A DNA stretch of 64,000 bases from Mycobacterium sp. ITM-2016-00317 (GTDB lineage: Bacteria; Actinomycetota; Actinomycetes; Mycobacteriales; Mycobacteriaceae): assembly GCF_002968295.1 (NCBI RefSeq), contig NZ_CP134399.1:3038001-3102000 (forward strand), written 5' to 3'. The notes beneath the pieces were generated by a model that saw only the letters and a list, made by a program, of their open reading frames with translations, did not search any database and was not told where the DNA came from. Shown piece by piece: positions 16,695 through 31,181 of the stretch (its first letter is position 1; each line of letters starts with the position of its first letter). The position numbers were made by a program, and so were the translations under genes.

Positions 16695-18572
16695 TCAGGA
16701 CAGCATCGCCGAGAGGGCGGCGGCGAGTTCGGGGGAGTCCGACGAACCGAGGTTCTGATAGCTGCCGCCGGTGATCTGCGCGACCGACTCCCAGGTGGGC
16801 CGGTCGGTGTCGTCGCCGAAGTCGATGACGTTCACCGCCACCGGGCGGTCCGGGTTGAACGCGCCCCGGACGTAGTCCTGCAGTCCGGCAGCGCCCAGCG
16901 ATCGGTCGGTGTGCGGGCCCGCGGTGAGGACGAGTACCGAGTTCTTCTGACCCTCACGGTATTTCGCTGTGGCATCGGTGTAGACCAGCCGCAGCGTGGT
17001 GAACGACACCGCGCCGCCCGAGGACGGGGTCTGAGAGTCCAGCGCCGCGGTCAGCGTGTCCGAGCGGGACGCGCCGTCGACCTGATCCGACAGCGGCCCG
17101 ACGCTGACCTCGGAACGGCCCTGCACCCCGTCGAACGTCCACAGTCCGACCCCGGAGTCGGGCGGCAGCACCGCGAGGCGGTCCTTGAGCGCGTCGACGA
17201 CGTTGCGCAGCCGCGACGCGCCGCCCTCGTCGGTCGGCATCGACTGATCGAGCATCACGGTGACCGTCGGACTCTGCACGGGACTGCTCACCGTCTCGGC
17301 GATGGTGGTCCGCAATTCGTCGTCACCGATCTCCAGCGGGGCCGCCACCGGCGCGAAGTCGACGACGTCGCTGCCCGGCGATTCGGTGCCCTCGACGCGG
17401 AAGCCCGCCTCGGCCAGGTCGGCGAGCTGCTCGGGTTTGCGCATGAACCGCGCGAACTCGCTGGCTGCGGTCACCTGCTCCTGGGACAGCCAGTCGCCGG
17501 CCAGCAGGACGGTGGGGAAGTCGGCGATCGCCGTCGGCCCCGGCGGGATCCAGGCCGCGAGCTTGTCCTTGGCCTCGGGCAGCGACGCGGCGCGCTGGAA
17601 CACCCGCTGTTCGGTGGTCGCGACGGCGTGCACCGGCGCGGTGGCCGGATCCGACGCGTCGACGAGTGCGTCCAGCGCCGTGTCCGCGTCGCGGTCGGTC
17701 AGCTCGGGTTCGCGTGACATCACCGCGCTGACCGCGCCGAGGCCGGACGTCGGCGACGCGCCGGACGGCGCGGCCGCAGCGGCCAGCGCTTCGGCGGCGA
17801 GGTAGGAGGCATCGCTGTCGTCGCCGAGCGGCAACGCCAGTCGCAGGCCGCCCCAGCCCCGCAGGCCCAGCCCCTCGAGCGCGGCCGGGTCGGTCTGCAG
17901 CCGCGGCAGGGTGCCCCAGCTCTGGTCGCCGAGGGCGTCCCGGAGCTGCGGTGCCACGGCGAGGACGACGGGGGAGGACACCAGGGAACGGCTGTCGCTG
18001 ACGGTCTGCGTGCCCGTTGCGGCTTCCAGCCTGGCCGCGGAGACCGAACTGCCCGGGATCCACAATGCGGGGCGCTCACCCAGATCTCCGGGCCACTGTT
18101 CGGCGAAACCGTCGACCACCCGGTCGGAGTCGGCGCTCTGCACGCCGACCTTGACGCACCGGTCGCCGACCGGGGCGGCGGTCTCGTTGTAGCGCTGGGC
18201 GAGCGCGCCGACCGATTCGGCAATCGCCGGATCGGCGACCACGGCCACCGCGAGTTCACCCTCGACACACCGGGCAGCCGCGGCGTCGGAGCGCCCGGAC
18301 AGCGCGTCACCGACGAAGCGCCAGAGAATGACGACGCCGACCACGACGACCACGGCGACGAGCGCCACGACGACGCTGACGCTCACGCCGCGCCGGCCGG
18401 GTGTCACCGCGCGGTGACTGCCCGTCCACTCGCCGCCCTCCCAGTCGCCGGTGTGCTGGGCGCCGGATCTCGGCGACGCACCGTCTCCGGCGCCGTCGGC
18501 ATCGAAACCCCCTGGGGGAGTGCCGGTCTGGTCGCGGGACTCTTCTGGATCCGGGAGGCTATGCCGGCCCAT
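16695..18572 (-). CDS. Membrane-anchored VWA/solute-binding-like protein, Rv1836c orthologue, 625 aa
   Basis: The N terminus MGRHSLPDPEES is typical of the Rv1836c family. A disordered cytoplasmic part (1 to about 58) precedes one transmembrane segment (about 63-86), so the bulk lies outside the membrane. The exported part begins with a periplasmic-binding-protein-like region (about 100-390) and ends with a von Willebrand A-type domain containing VMLDQSMP as the MIDAS-like strand. Its function is unknown. It is slightly shorter than the M. tuberculosis protein, mainly in the N-terminal linker. It sits downstream of glcB, as in M. tuberculosis. Confidence 0.85.
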   Translation of the reverse strand: MGRHSLPDPEESRDQTGTPPGGFDADGAGDGASPRSGAQHTGDWEGGEWTGSHRAVTPGRRGVSVSVVVALVAVVVVVGVVILWRFVGDALSGRSDAAAARCVEGELAVAVVADPAIAESVGALAQRYNETAAPVGDRCVKVGVQSADSDRVVDGFAEQWPGDLGERPALWIPGSSVSAARLEAATGTQTVSDSRSLVSSPVVLAVAPQLRDALGDQSWGTLPRLQTDPAALEGLGLRGWGGLRLALPLGDDSDASYLAAEALAAAAAPSGASPTSGLGAVSAVMSREPELTDRDADTALDALVDASDPATAPVHAVATTEQRVFQRAASLPEAKDKLAAWIPPGPTAIADFPTVLLAGDWLSQEQVTAASEFARFMRKPEQLADLAEAGFRVEGTESPGSDVVDFAPVAAPLEIGDDELRTTIAETVSSPVQSPTVTVMLDQSMPTDEGGASRLRNVVDALKDRLAVLPPDSGVGLWTFDGVQGRSEVSVGPLSDQVDGASRSDTLTAALDSQTPSSGGAVSFTTLRLVYTDATAKYREGQKNSVLVLTAGPHTDRSLGAAGLQDYVRGAFNPDRPVAVNVIDFGDDTDRPTWESVAQITGGSYQNLGSSDSPELAAALSAMLS

Positions 18573-18641
18573 GCCTGCCTTCGCTGCACACGCTGGTTAC
18601 GTCCTTAGTTCGGTCGACCCGTGGATACTGCCTGTCCTGCG

Positions 18642-20828
18642 TCAGCCAACGTTACTAGTCGCCTTGAACTCCCGGCGCCGGCGATGAAGGATCGGCTCGG
18701 TGTAGCCGTTGGGCTGGTCGGCGCCGGCCAGGATGAGTTCCTGGGCGGCCTGGAAGGCGATGCTGTTGTCGGGATCTGTTGCCATGGGCCGGAAGTCGGG
18801 ATCCGCGGCGTTCTGCTCGTCGACCACCGCGGCCATCCTGCGCAGGCTGGCCTTGACGTCCTCTTCGGTGATCACGCCGTGGCGCAGCCAGTTGGCCAGC
18901 AGCTGGCTGGAGATGCGCAGCGTGGCGCGGTCCTCCATCAGCGCGACGTCGTGAATGTCGGGGACCTTCGAACAGCCCACGCCCGCGTCGATCCAGCGCA
19001 CCACGTAGCCGAGGATCGACTGGCAGTTGTTGTCGACCTCCTCGCGGATCTCGTCGCTGGCCCACGCGAGTTCCTGGGCCAGCGGGATCCGCAGCAGCTG
19101 GTCGACGGTGCCGCGGCGCTGACCGGCGAGTTCCTTCTGCACGGCGAACACGTCGACCTGGTGGTAGTGCATCGCGTGCAGGGTCGCCGCGGTCGGCGAC
19201 GGCACCCACGCGGTCGTCGCGCCGGCCTTGGGCTGGCCGATCTTCTGCTCCACCATGTCGGCCATCAGATCGGTCATCGCCCACATGCCCTTGCCGATCT
19301 GGGCCCGGCCGGAGAACCCGGTCTCCAGGCCGATGTCGACGTTCTGGTCCTCGTAGGCCTTGATCCAGTCGGTGGACTTCATCGCGCCCTTGCGGATCAT
19401 CGGCCCGGCGTCCATCGAGGTGTGGATCTCGTCGCCGGTGCGGTCCAGGAAGCCGGTGTTGATGAACGCGACCCGGTCGGCGGCGGCCTTGATGCACGCC
19501 TTCAGGTTGAGCGTGGTGCGCCGTTCCTCGTCCATGATGCCCACCTTGATGGTGTTGGGCGGCAGGCCGAGGACGTCTTCGACGCGGCTGAACAGCTCAC
19601 AGGTGAAGGCGACCTCGTCGGGGCCGTGCATCTTGGGTTTGACGATGTAGATGGAGCCGGTCCGGCTGTTGACCAGCGGCCCGCTGTCCCCGGTCCGGAG
19701 CCCGTGGATGCCGATCAGGCTGGTGAACAGCGCATCCTGGATGCCCTCGGGGATCTCGTTGCCCTGGGCATCGGTGATCGCGTCGTTGGTCATCAGGTGA
19801 CCGACGTTGCGCACGAACAGCAGGCTGCGGCCGGGCACGCTCACCTCGGTCTCACCGTCCGGGGCGGTGTAGACGCGGTCCTCGTTGAGCACGCGGGTGA
19901 AGGTCTTGCCGCCCTTGCTGACCTCTTCGGCCAGGTCGCCGCGGTTGAGGCCCAGCCAGTTGCGGTAGCCCAGCACCTTGTCGGCCGCGTCGACGGCGGC
20001 CACGGAGTCCTCGAAGTCCATGATCGTGGTAACCGCGGACTCCAGCACGACATCCTTGATGCCGGCCTTGTCGGTCGAGCCGATGGGGGAGTCGGCGTCG
20101 ACGAGGATCTCGACGTGCAGGCCGTTGTTGACCAGCAGCACCGCCGTGGGTGCATCCGGTTCACCGAGGTAGCCGACGAACTGTTCGGGCGCAGCCAGGG
20201 CCACGGATTTGTCGTCGAGCGTCGCGCTGACGCTGCCGTCCTCGATCTTCAGGCCGGTGATGTCCGACCAGGAACCGGACGCCAGCGGCACCGCCTGGTC
20301 GAGGAACTTGCGGGCGTAGGCGATCACCTTGTCGCCGCGCACCGGGTTGTAGGAGGAACCGGGCTCGGCGCCGTCCTCCTCGGAGATGACGTCGGTGCCG
20401 TACAGCGCGTCGTACAGCGAACCCCAGCGGGCGTTGGCGGCATTGAGCGCGAAGCGCGCGTTGAGGATCGGCACCACCAGCTGTGGGCCGGCGGTGGTGG
20501 TGATCTCGTCGTCGACACCGGCGGTGGTGATCGTGAAGTCGGCCGGCTCGGGCTCCAGGTAGCCGATGTCGGTGAGGAACTGTTTGTACTCGGCGGGTTC
20601 GAAACCACCGATCACCCGGGCACGGTGCCACCGGTCGATCTGCGCCTGCAGATCGTCGCGGCGCGCCAGCAGCTCCTGGTTGCGCGGGGTCAGGTCGGCG
20701 ACGACCTTGTCCACGCCGGACCAGAACGTGTCGGGATCGATGTCTGTGCCGGGCAGCGCCTCGTTGTTGATGAAGTCGTACAACTCGGGGGCGACGCGCA
20801 GGCTACCCACCGTCACGCGATCGGTCAT
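18642..20828 (-). CDS. glcB: Malate synthase G, 728 aa
   Basis: Malate synthase condenses glyoxylate with acetyl-CoA to malate in the glyoxylate shunt. The sequence contains the family blocks [60 protein letters not shown] and [12 protein letters not shown]. The length matches the G isoform (about 725-740 aa). The ATG at 20828 follows GAGGGAGGAAT, an excellent ribosome site, and an in-frame upstream extension has no support. It is the orthologue of Rv1837c and keeps the Rv1836c neighbour downstream. Confidence 0.96.
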   Translation of the reverse strand: MTDRVTVGSLRVAPELYDFINNEALPGTDIDPDTFWSGVDKVVADLTPRNQELLARRDDLQAQIDRWHRARVIGGFEPAEYKQFLTDIGYLEPEPADFTITTAGVDDEITTTAGPQLVVPILNARFALNAANARWGSLYDALYGTDVISEEDGAEPGSSYNPVRGDKVIAYARKFLDQAVPLASGSWSDITGLKIEDGSVSATLDDKSVALAAPEQFVGYLGEPDAPTAVLLVNNGLHVEILVDADSPIGSTDKAGIKDVVLESAVTTIMDFEDSVAAVDAADKVLGYRNWLGLNRGDLAEEVSKGGKTFTRVLNEDRVYTAPDGETEVSVPGRSLLFVRNVGHLMTNDAITDAQGNEIPEGIQDALFTSLIGIHGLRTGDSGPLVNSRTGSIYIVKPKMHGPDEVAFTCELFSRVEDVLGLPPNTIKVGIMDEERRTTLNLKACIKAAADRVAFINTGFLDRTGDEIHTSMDAGPMIRKGAMKSTDWIKAYEDQNVDIGLETGFSGRAQIGKGMWAMTDLMADMVEQKIGQPKAGATTAWVPSPTAATLHAMHYHQVDVFAVQKELAGQRRGTVDQLLRIPLAQELAWASDEIREEVDNNCQSILGYVVRWIDAGVGCSKVPDIHDVALMEDRATLRISSQLLANWLRHGVITEEDVKASLRRMAAVVDEQNAADPDFRPMATDPDNSIAFQAAQELILAGADQPNGYTEPILHRRRREFKATSNVG

Positions 20829-20909
20829 GATTCCTCCCTCGTGTGCACGCGCGTCCGCGCCATGCCTCTTGCACTGTCGTCGGTCCAGCTTACCCACCGG
20901 TAACAGGGC

Positions 20910-21800
20910 CTATGCCCGGGTGGCGCTCTGCTGCAACATCAGGGCGTGTTCGAGCAGCCGGGACCGCAGCGGCGCGGCACGCTCCGCGATCACCTCTTGC
21001 ATTCGCACGTATTCGGCTCTGCCGCTGGGCGTTTCGACCGCGATCGGCTCGAAATCGTAGGCGCGCAGGTCGTAGGGACTGGCCCGCATGTCGAGTACCC
21101 GGGCGTCGAGGGCCAGCTGCAGGCAGTCCAGTACGAGGCCGGAGTCGACCAGCGGGCCCAGCTTGAGTGCCCACTTGTAGAGATCCATGCCCGCATGCAC
21201 GCAGCCGGGCTGCTCGGCGGCGAGCTGGGTGTCGCGGGTCAGGCGGGCGGCGTTGCGTTCGACGGCGGGCTCGGTGAAGAATCGGTAGGCGTCGAAGTGG
21301 CTGCACCGCAACGGCATCGACTCGACGACCGCATCGGTGCCTGCGGCGCCGAGACGCAGCGGCACTCGGTCGTGGCGCACCGAGGAGGCCCGGTAGACCA
21401 TCGCCCATTCGTGCATTCCGAAACAGTTGAACCGGGCCGGCCGCGACGCGGTGGCGCGCAACAGGTCCGCGATGAACGTCACAGTGCCGAGCCGACTGTT
21501 CAGATGATCGCGTCCGACGGCCACCCCGCCACCGACGCGCGCATACCCGGACCGCTCCAGATAACGGTCCGCGGCGGGCCCTTCGAGCACCACGCCGTAG
21601 CCGGGGTGCCAGACCCGCAGCCGGCCGGGGCGGACGTTGTAGTAGGTGAACAGGAAGTCGTAGACGGGATGGGCTTGTCCCGCGCGGCGGCGCCGCTGAT
21701 GCGGGGCCAGCACGTCGTCGGCGCGCCGGGTGTACGCGGACGCGCGGTCGACCCAGTCGGCCTCGGACAGTCGGGTCTCAGATGCGGTGCGTGCTGTCAC
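20910..21800 (-). CDS. Actinobacterial 3-methyladenine DNA glycosylase-annotated protein, 296 aa
   Basis: The protein contains the conserved FLFTYYNVRPGRLRVWHPGYG block near residue 45 and an N-terminal basic HQRRRRAGQAHP stretch. Relatives in actinobacteria are routinely labelled 3-methyladenine DNA glycosylase, but I see no helix-hairpin-helix or AlkD-type signature, so the enzymatic label is nominal. The GTG at 21800 overlaps the 3' end of the upstream CBS-domain gene by 23 bases, which suggests translational coupling. There is no counterpart between glcB and Rv1841c in M. tuberculosis that I recall. Confidence 0.7.
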   Translation of the reverse strand: MTARTASETRLSEADWVDRASAYTRRADDVLAPHQRRRRAGQAHPVYDFLFTYYNVRPGRLRVWHPGYGVVLEGPAADRYLERSGYARVGGGVAVGRDHLNSRLGTVTFIADLLRATASRPARFNCFGMHEWAMVYRASSVRHDRVPLRLGAAGTDAVVESMPLRCSHFDAYRFFTEPAVERNAARLTRDTQLAAEQPGCVHAGMDLYKWALKLGPLVDSGLVLDCLQLALDARVLDMRASPYDLRAYDFEPIAVETPSGRAEYVRMQEVIAERAAPLRSRLLEHALMLQQSATRA

Positions 21801-22839
21801 GGACGGTTCCCACGAGGTCCTCCACCAGATCCTCCAGCGCCACCATCGCGGTGGAGGTGCCGTCGGGCGCGGTGACCAGCGCAAGATGGCTGTTGGTACG
21901 TCGCAGCCGGGTGAGCGCGTCCGGCAGCGGCAGTGAGGCCGGCACCTTCGGCAGCGGCCGAACCATCGACGCCTCGACCACGGCTGCGCTGCCGGCAGCA
22001 CCGTTGAGCAGCGGCAGGACGTCCTTGATGTGCAGGTAGCCGATGAACGCCCCGCCGGGGTCGACGACCGGGAAGCGCGAATAACCGGTCTCCTTCAACG
22101 CCTCCTCGAGCACCCCGACGGTCGGGCCCGCGCCCTCGTGCGCGACCGGGACGGCGCGGATCTTGTCCAGCGGCATCGCGACGTCGTTGACCACCCGGTT
22201 GCGGATCTGCAGCGCCCGGGTCAGCCGGGTGTGTTCCTCGGGATCGAGCAGCCCCTCCGACAGCGACTCGGCGATCATCTCCGACAGTTCGACAGTCGAG
22301 ACGGTGACGTCGAGTTCGTCCCTGGGTTCGACGCCGAACAGCCTCAGCGTCGAGTTCGCGCACCAGTTGTAGAACGCGATGAACGGCCGGGCCAGCCGCA
22401 TGTACCCCAGGTAGACCGGGATCAGCAGCATCGCGGTGGACTCGGGCCCGGCGATCGCGATGTTCTTCGGCACCATCTCGCCCAGCAGCACGTGCAGCGT
22501 CACCACGATCGACAGCGCCACCAGGAACGACACGCTGTGCAGCACCGCGTCGGGGATGCCCAGCAGGCCGAACGGCTTCTCCAGCAGGTGCGCCACCGCG
22601 GGTTCGGCGACCCGGCCCAGCAGGATCGAACAGATCGTGATGCCGAGCTGGGAGCCCGCCAGCATCAGCGACAGATGCTCGCCGGCCCGGATGACGGTGA
22701 CCGCGCTGTGCTTGCCCTGCTCGGCCAGCGCTTCGAGCCGGTCCCGGCGCGCGGAGATCAGCGAGAACTCCGAGGCCACGAAGAACGCGTTGGCGGCCAG
22801 CAACACGAAGGTCAGGAGCACGCCGAAGATGTCACCCAC
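21778..22839 (-). CDS. CNNM/CBS-domain (hemolysin-like) membrane protein, Rv1841c orthologue, 353 aa
   Basis: A CNNM transmembrane domain with about three or four helices (first at about 5-25, others near 55-130, including the [11 protein letters not shown] motif) is followed by two CBS domains (about 195-345). Relatives are putative divalent-cation (Mg/Co) exporters or their regulators. The GTG at 22839 is chosen because GAGGGGG precedes it; a GTG at 22854 would add five residues. It overlaps or abuts the stop of the upstream paralogue at 22832, forming a two-gene unit like Rv1842c-Rv1841c. Confidence 0.86.
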   Translation of the reverse strand: MGDIFGVLLTFVLLAANAFFVASEFSLISARRDRLEALAEQGKHSAVTVIRAGEHLSLMLAGSQLGITICSILLGRVAEPAVAHLLEKPFGLLGIPDAVLHSVSFLVALSIVVTLHVLLGEMVPKNIAIAGPESTAMLLIPVYLGYMRLARPFIAFYNWCANSTLRLFGVEPRDELDVTVSTVELSEMIAESLSEGLLDPEEHTRLTRALQIRNRVVNDVAMPLDKIRAVPVAHEGAGPTVGVLEEALKETGYSRFPVVDPGGAFIGYLHIKDVLPLLNGAAGSAAVVEASMVRPLPKVPASLPLPDALTRLRRTNSHLALVTAPDGTSTAMVALEDLVEDLVGTVRDSTHRI

Positions 22840-24187
22840 CGCCGGCCCCCTCACGGCCCAGTTCGGTCAGGCGCAGCTGGTCGATCCGGCGGCCGTCCAT
22901 CTTCACGACGGTGGCCAGCCAGCGCGGCGGATGGTCCGGCGACCCGTCCGGGTCGAAGGCGGTCAGCTCCACCGATTCACCTTCCGTCGGGATGTGGCCG
23001 AGCTTCTCCAGCACCAGCCCGCCGATCGTCTCGTAGTCGCCCTCGGGCGGGCGGAACGCGGTGCCCTCGGCGACCTCGTCGATCCGCAACAGCGCCGAGA
23101 CCTGCCAGCCCCGGCCCGCCTGGACCACGTCCGGCGGCTCGTCGTCGTGTTCGTCGCGCACGTCGCCGACGATCTCCTCGATGAGGTCCTCCACCGTCAC
23201 CATGCCCGCGGTGCCGCCGTACTCGTCGACCACCAGCGCGGTCTGCAGGCCGTTGGCGCGCACCTCCGACATCACCGAGTCGCCGTCGAGGGTCGACGGC
23301 ACCTTCGTGACCGGCAGGGCCAGTGCGGACAGCCGGGTGGTGGCGCGTGCCGTGGCGGGCACCGCGAACACCTGCTTGACGTGCACCATGCCGATGGTCT
23401 CGTCGAGGTCGCCATGGATGACCGGGAAGCGGGAGTGCCCGGTCCTGATCGCCGCCTCGCTGAGGTCGACGACGGTGTCGTCGGCGTCGAGGGTGTCGAT
23501 CTTGGAGCGCGGGGTCATCAGTTCCTCGGCGGAGCGGTCGCCGAACTGCAGCGAGCGGTCCACCAGCACCGCGGTGACCGGGTCCAGGGACCCGCTCTGC
23601 GCCGATGAGCGCACCAGAGACACCAACTCCTGCGGGGAACGGGCCGACCGCAGCTCCTCGGCCGGTTCGATGCCGAGGCGGCGCAGGATCCAGTTCGCGG
23701 TCCCGTTGGTCAGCCGGATCAGCGGCTTGGCCAGGAACGAGAACATCAGCTGCAGCGGGGCCGCCCAGCGTGCCGTCGGCACGGGCCGGGCCACTGCGAG
23801 GTTCTTCGGGACGAGTTCGCCGAACACCATCGAGATCGAGGTCGCGATCAGGATGGCCAGGACCAGGGCCAGCCCGGTGACGAGCTGGTCGGGGACGCCG
23901 ATGGCGCTCAGCGCCGGGTCGATGAGCCGCGCGACGACCGGTTCGGCCAGGAACCCGGTGGCCAGCGTGGTGATGGAGATGCCGACCTGCGCACCGGACA
24001 GCTGCGTCGACAGCGTGCGGTGGGCCCGCTGCACCATCTGGTCGCGGCGGTCGCCGGAGCGCACGTTGGCCTCGACGGTGCTGCGCTCCAGCGCGGTCAG
24101 GGAGAACTCGGCGGCCACGAAGATCGCCGTGCCTGCGGTGAGCAGCGCGAACGCCAGCAGCGAGAGCAGTGTCATCGCGAGGTTCAT
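22832..24187 (-). CDS. CNNM/CBS/CorC-domain membrane protein, Rv1842c orthologue, 451 aa
   Basis: An N-terminal CNNM domain (helices at about 5-25, 60-80, 95-120 and 130-150, with [14 protein letters not shown]) is followed by a CBS pair (about 205-330) including [25 protein letters not shown]-terminal CorC/HlyC transporter-associated domain (about 350-435, [16 protein letters not shown]) closes the protein. It belongs to the CorC/CNNM family of magnesium and cobalt efflux proteins. It is the first gene of a coupled pair and its leader is about 300 bases long. Function in mycobacteria is not settled. Confidence 0.88.
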   Translation of the reverse strand: MNLAMTLLSLLAFALLTAGTAIFVAAEFSLTALERSTVEANVRSGDRRDQMVQRAHRTLSTQLSGAQVGISITTLATGFLAEPVVARLIDPALSAIGVPDQLVTGLALVLAILIATSISMVFGELVPKNLAVARPVPTARWAAPLQLMFSFLAKPLIRLTNGTANWILRRLGIEPAEELRSARSPQELVSLVRSSAQSGSLDPVTAVLVDRSLQFGDRSAEELMTPRSKIDTLDADDTVVDLSEAAIRTGHSRFPVIHGDLDETIGMVHVKQVFAVPATARATTRLSALALPVTKVPSTLDGDSVMSEVRANGLQTALVVDEYGGTAGMVTVEDLIEEIVGDVRDEHDDEPPDVVQAGRGWQVSALLRIDEVAEGTAFRPPEGDYETIGGLVLEKLGHIPTEGESVELTAFDPDGSPDHPPRWLATVVKMDGRRIDQLRLTELGREGAGGG

Positions 24188-24496
24188 CGGGCTGCCCCCG
24201 AAAGACGCCAGCCGGGCCCGGAGCCCGGCCGACTAGAGGACGGCTCGGCCTCGCAGGGTTCGAGGTCGGGTCGTCCGGCGGACGTGGCCGGCTCGGATGG
24301 ACCTCCATCCAGTGCCTGCGGCACCTGGTCCCTTTCGTCTGGAGATGGCGGATGCGCGGTGTTGCCTGCGCGAAATCAGCTGATTGTCAACACATGCTAG
24401 CGGAATCCCGACGGCGGCCGATGCCCCCGTTTCAGTTAGCCGGGCTCACTTCACCGGAATGGTACTTTCGACGCAATTAGAGGAAAGGCAAGCCTA
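24188..24496. other. Divergent intergenic region between CNNM gene and iron ABC operon
   Basis: No gene was recognised in these 309 bases. The right end holds the iron box overlapping the ABC operon start. A TTGACA hexamer lies on the minus strand at 24385-24390, but no matching -10 is evident at standard spacing. No magnesium-sensing M-box could be recognised in the CNNM leader. Confidence 0.4.
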
Positions 24497-24497
24497 A
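24479..24497 (+). promoter_or_regulatory. IdeR/DtxR-type iron box overlapping the RBS of the iron ABC operon
   Basis: The 19 bases AGAGGAAAGGCAAGCCTAA match 13 of 19 positions of the iron-box consensus TTAGGTTAGGCTAACCTAA, with a strong right half GGC.A..CCTAA. The box covers the GAGGAAAGG ribosome site and touches the ATG. Repressor binding here would block expression when iron is plentiful, which fits an iron-uptake operon. Identification is by eye. Confidence 0.6.
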
Positions 24498-25524
24498 TGT
24501 CGACTTCGTTCAGCCGGGTAGCCGGGGCACTGGGAGCGGTCGCGGCGATGCTCGCGTTCAGCGCGTGCGGCTCGGAGACCCAGACCGACAGCGAGAACAA
24601 GATCGTCGTGTACTCCGGCCGCAGCGAGGCACTGATCGCCCCGCTGATCGAACAGTTCACCGCCGACACCGGTGTCGAGGTGGAGACCCGGTACGCGGGC
24701 GCGGGCGAGCTGGCCGCCCAGCTGATCACCGAAGGCGACAAGTCGCGGCCGACGTGTTCCTGTCCCAGGACGCCGGCGCGCTGGGCGCGGTGTCCAAGGC
24801 CGGCCTGCTCGCCCCGATCAACGCCGACACCCTGGCGGCGGTGCCCGCGCAGTACTCCGCCGCGGACGGCACCTGGGTCGGCGTGTCCGGGCGCGCCCGG
24901 GTGATCGTGTACAACCCCACGCTCGCGCCGACCCCGCCGGACACCATCGACGGCCTGCTCGCGCCGGAGTGGAAGGGCAAGATCGGCTACGCGCCGAGCA
25001 ACGCGTCCTGGCAGGCGTTCGTCACCGGCCTGCGGGTGGTGCGCGGCGACGACGGCGCCGAGCAGTGGCTGCGGGCGTTCAAGGCTCAGGAGCCGCAGGC
25101 GTTCGAGAACAACGTCGCCGTCCGTGACGCGGTGGATTCCGGTCAGGTCCCGCTCGGCCTGGTCAACCACTACTACCTCTACGAGCTGATCCAGTCCAAG
25201 GGTGCGGACGCGGTGGTGGCCGAGAACAAGTTCATGGCCCCCGGCGATCCCGGCGGGCTGGTCAACGTCGCCGGGGTTGGCGTGCTGAAGGCCGCCCCGA
25301 ATCCCGAAGGCGCGCAGCGGTTCGCCGCGTACCTGGTCGGTGAGTCCGCGCAGAAGTACTTCGCCGAGGAGACCTCGGAGTATCCGCTCATCGCGGCGGT
25401 GCAGCCGTCTGCGGAGATGCCGCCGCTGGCCGACCTGCAGCCGCCTGCCGTCGACCTGTCGCAGCTCGACGACATCGAGGTGACGCAGGAGATGCTGGTC
25501 GACACCGGCCTGTTGACGAACTGA
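24497..25524 (+). pseudogene. Ferric-iron ABC transporter substrate-binding lipoprotein, frameshifted
   Basis: The first reading frame gives a lipoprotein signal peptide with lipobox FSAC (Cys about 25) and a normal FbpA/FutA start (KIVVYSGRSEALIAPLIEQF) up to ITEGDKS. The protein then continues one frame over as ADVFLSQDAGALGAVSKAGL to the natural C terminus at 25524. One base appears missing near 24745-24750. The downstream part keeps the paired tyrosines NHYYLYEL that bind Fe(III) in this family. Full length would be about 342 residues. It is either a recent loss-of-function mutation or a sequence error; the rest of the gene shows no decay. It heads an operon with permease and ATPase and lies under an iron box. 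Confidence 0.75.
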
Positions 25525-25529
25525 TCCCG

Positions 25530-27072
25530 GTGGCGGTACTCGCCCGGCCGGCCCGCAGTCGCCCGCCGGCGCTGCTGCTGCTGCCCGCGGCACTGGTCGC
25601 GGCCTGCACGCTGGTGCCGCTGGTCTATCTGGCCGAACGCGGACTGGAGCGCGGCTGGGCGTTCGTCATCGACGAACTGTTCCAGCCGCGCACCGCCGCG
25701 CTGATCGGGCGGTCCCTGCTGCTGGTCGGCGTCGTCACCGCCGCCTGCGTCGTGCTGGGGGTCGGGCTGGCCGTGCTCGTCACCCGGACCGACCTGCGCG
25801 GCCGGCGTGCGCTCGCGGTCGCGTTGACGCTGCCGCTGGCGATGCCGAGCTATCTGCTGGCCTACCTGTGGGTGTCGGCCCTGCCCACGGTCAGCGGCTT
25901 CTGGGGCGCCGCGCTGGTGCTCACGCTGGTCAGCTATCCGCTCGTGTTGCTGACGACGATGGCCGCGCTGGGCCGGGTCGACCCTGCGCAGGAGGAGGTG
26001 GCCCGGTCGCTCGGGCTGGGCGGTGTGGCGGTGTTGTTCCGGGTCACGTTGCGCCAGGCCCGCGCGGCGATCGCGGCAGGCGCGCTGTTGGTCGCGCTGT
26101 ACGTGCTCAGCGACTTCGGCGCGGTCGCTGCGATGCGGTTCGAGGCGTTCACCTGGGTGATCTACGGCGCCTACCGGTCCGGGTTCAACCCGTCCCGGGC
26201 CGCGGTGCTGTCGCTGGTGCTGATGGTGTTCGCGGTGGCGCTGGTGATCGCCGAGCACCGGGCCCGCGGCCTGGCCGCGGCCTCCCGGGTGGGAGGAGGG
26301 GCGGCCCGGCCCGCACCGTTGAACCGGCTCGGCCGGTGGACTCCGGTCGCGCTGGTGGTGCCCGCCGCGGTGCTCGGCGCCGCGCTGGTGATCCCGGGCG
26401 TGGAGCTGGCGCAGTGGCTGGTCACCGCGGGCGCGCGGTGGGACGTGGCCCAGTGGTCCGCCGCGCTGGGCTCGACGGTGTGGTTGTCGGCGGCCGCGGC
26501 GCTGGTGTCCACCGCGGCGGCGCTGCCGTTGGGGGTGCTCGCGGCCCGGCACCGGGACCGGGCCACCCGCGTACTGGAAGGCGCCAGTTATGTCGCGCAC
26601 GGGCTTCCGTCGATCGTCATCGCGATCTCGATGGTGTCGCTGGGTGTGCTGCTGCTACGGCCGATCTACCAGCGGGAGCCGCTGCTGATCCTGGCCTATA
26701 CGGTGCTGTTCGTGCCCATGGCCATCGGTTCGATCCGCGCGGCGGTGGAGGCGGCCCCGATTCGGTTGGAGGAGGTCGCCCGATCGCTGGGCCGCGGCCC
26801 GGTCCGGGCGTTCGGCACGGTCACCGCCCGCGTCGCGCTCCCCGGCATCGCGGCAGGCGCCGCGCTGGTTCTGTTGACCTGTATGAAAGAGCTGCCCGTG
26901 ACCCTGCTGCTGCACCCGACCGGCACCGACACGCTGGCCACCCGGCTGTGGGGCTACAGCTCGGTCAGCGACTACGCCTCGGCCGCGCCGTACGCCGCCG
27001 CGCTGCTGCTGTTCGCCGCGGTCCCGACCGCGCTGCTGGGGATGTGGGGCACCGGGGACGGCGCGGTGCGCA

Positions 27073-27080
<8 letters not shown>
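25530..27080 (+). CDS. Ferric-iron ABC transporter permease (fused two-domain, FbpB/SfuB type), 516 aa
   Basis: The protein has about twelve hydrophobic segments arranged as two binding-protein-dependent transport domains. Each carries an EAA loop for the ATPase: EEVARSLGLGGVAVLFRVTL (about 150-170) and EEVARSLGRGPVRAFGTVTA (about 412-432). Tandem permeases of this kind serve ferric or thiamine-type ABC systems. The GTG at 25530 follows the binding-protein stop by 5 bases, and the 3' end overlaps the ATPase gene by 8 bases, so the three genes are translationally coupled. Confidence 0.88.
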
Positions 27081-31126
<4,046 letters not shown>

Positions 31127-31181
31127 GGACGGAACCCTTTCGTTCGGTGAATGCGGCACCGCAAATCTACGGTGCGCGCCA

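Noticed and set aside
18621..20903. 760-codon plus-strand frame opposite malate synthase
   Set aside because: Shadow of the highly conserved glcB; its sequence has no recognisable domain.
24188..24496. Possible magnesium riboswitch (M-box) before the CNNM genes
   Set aside because: The conserved M-box core could not be found in the leader on the minus strand.
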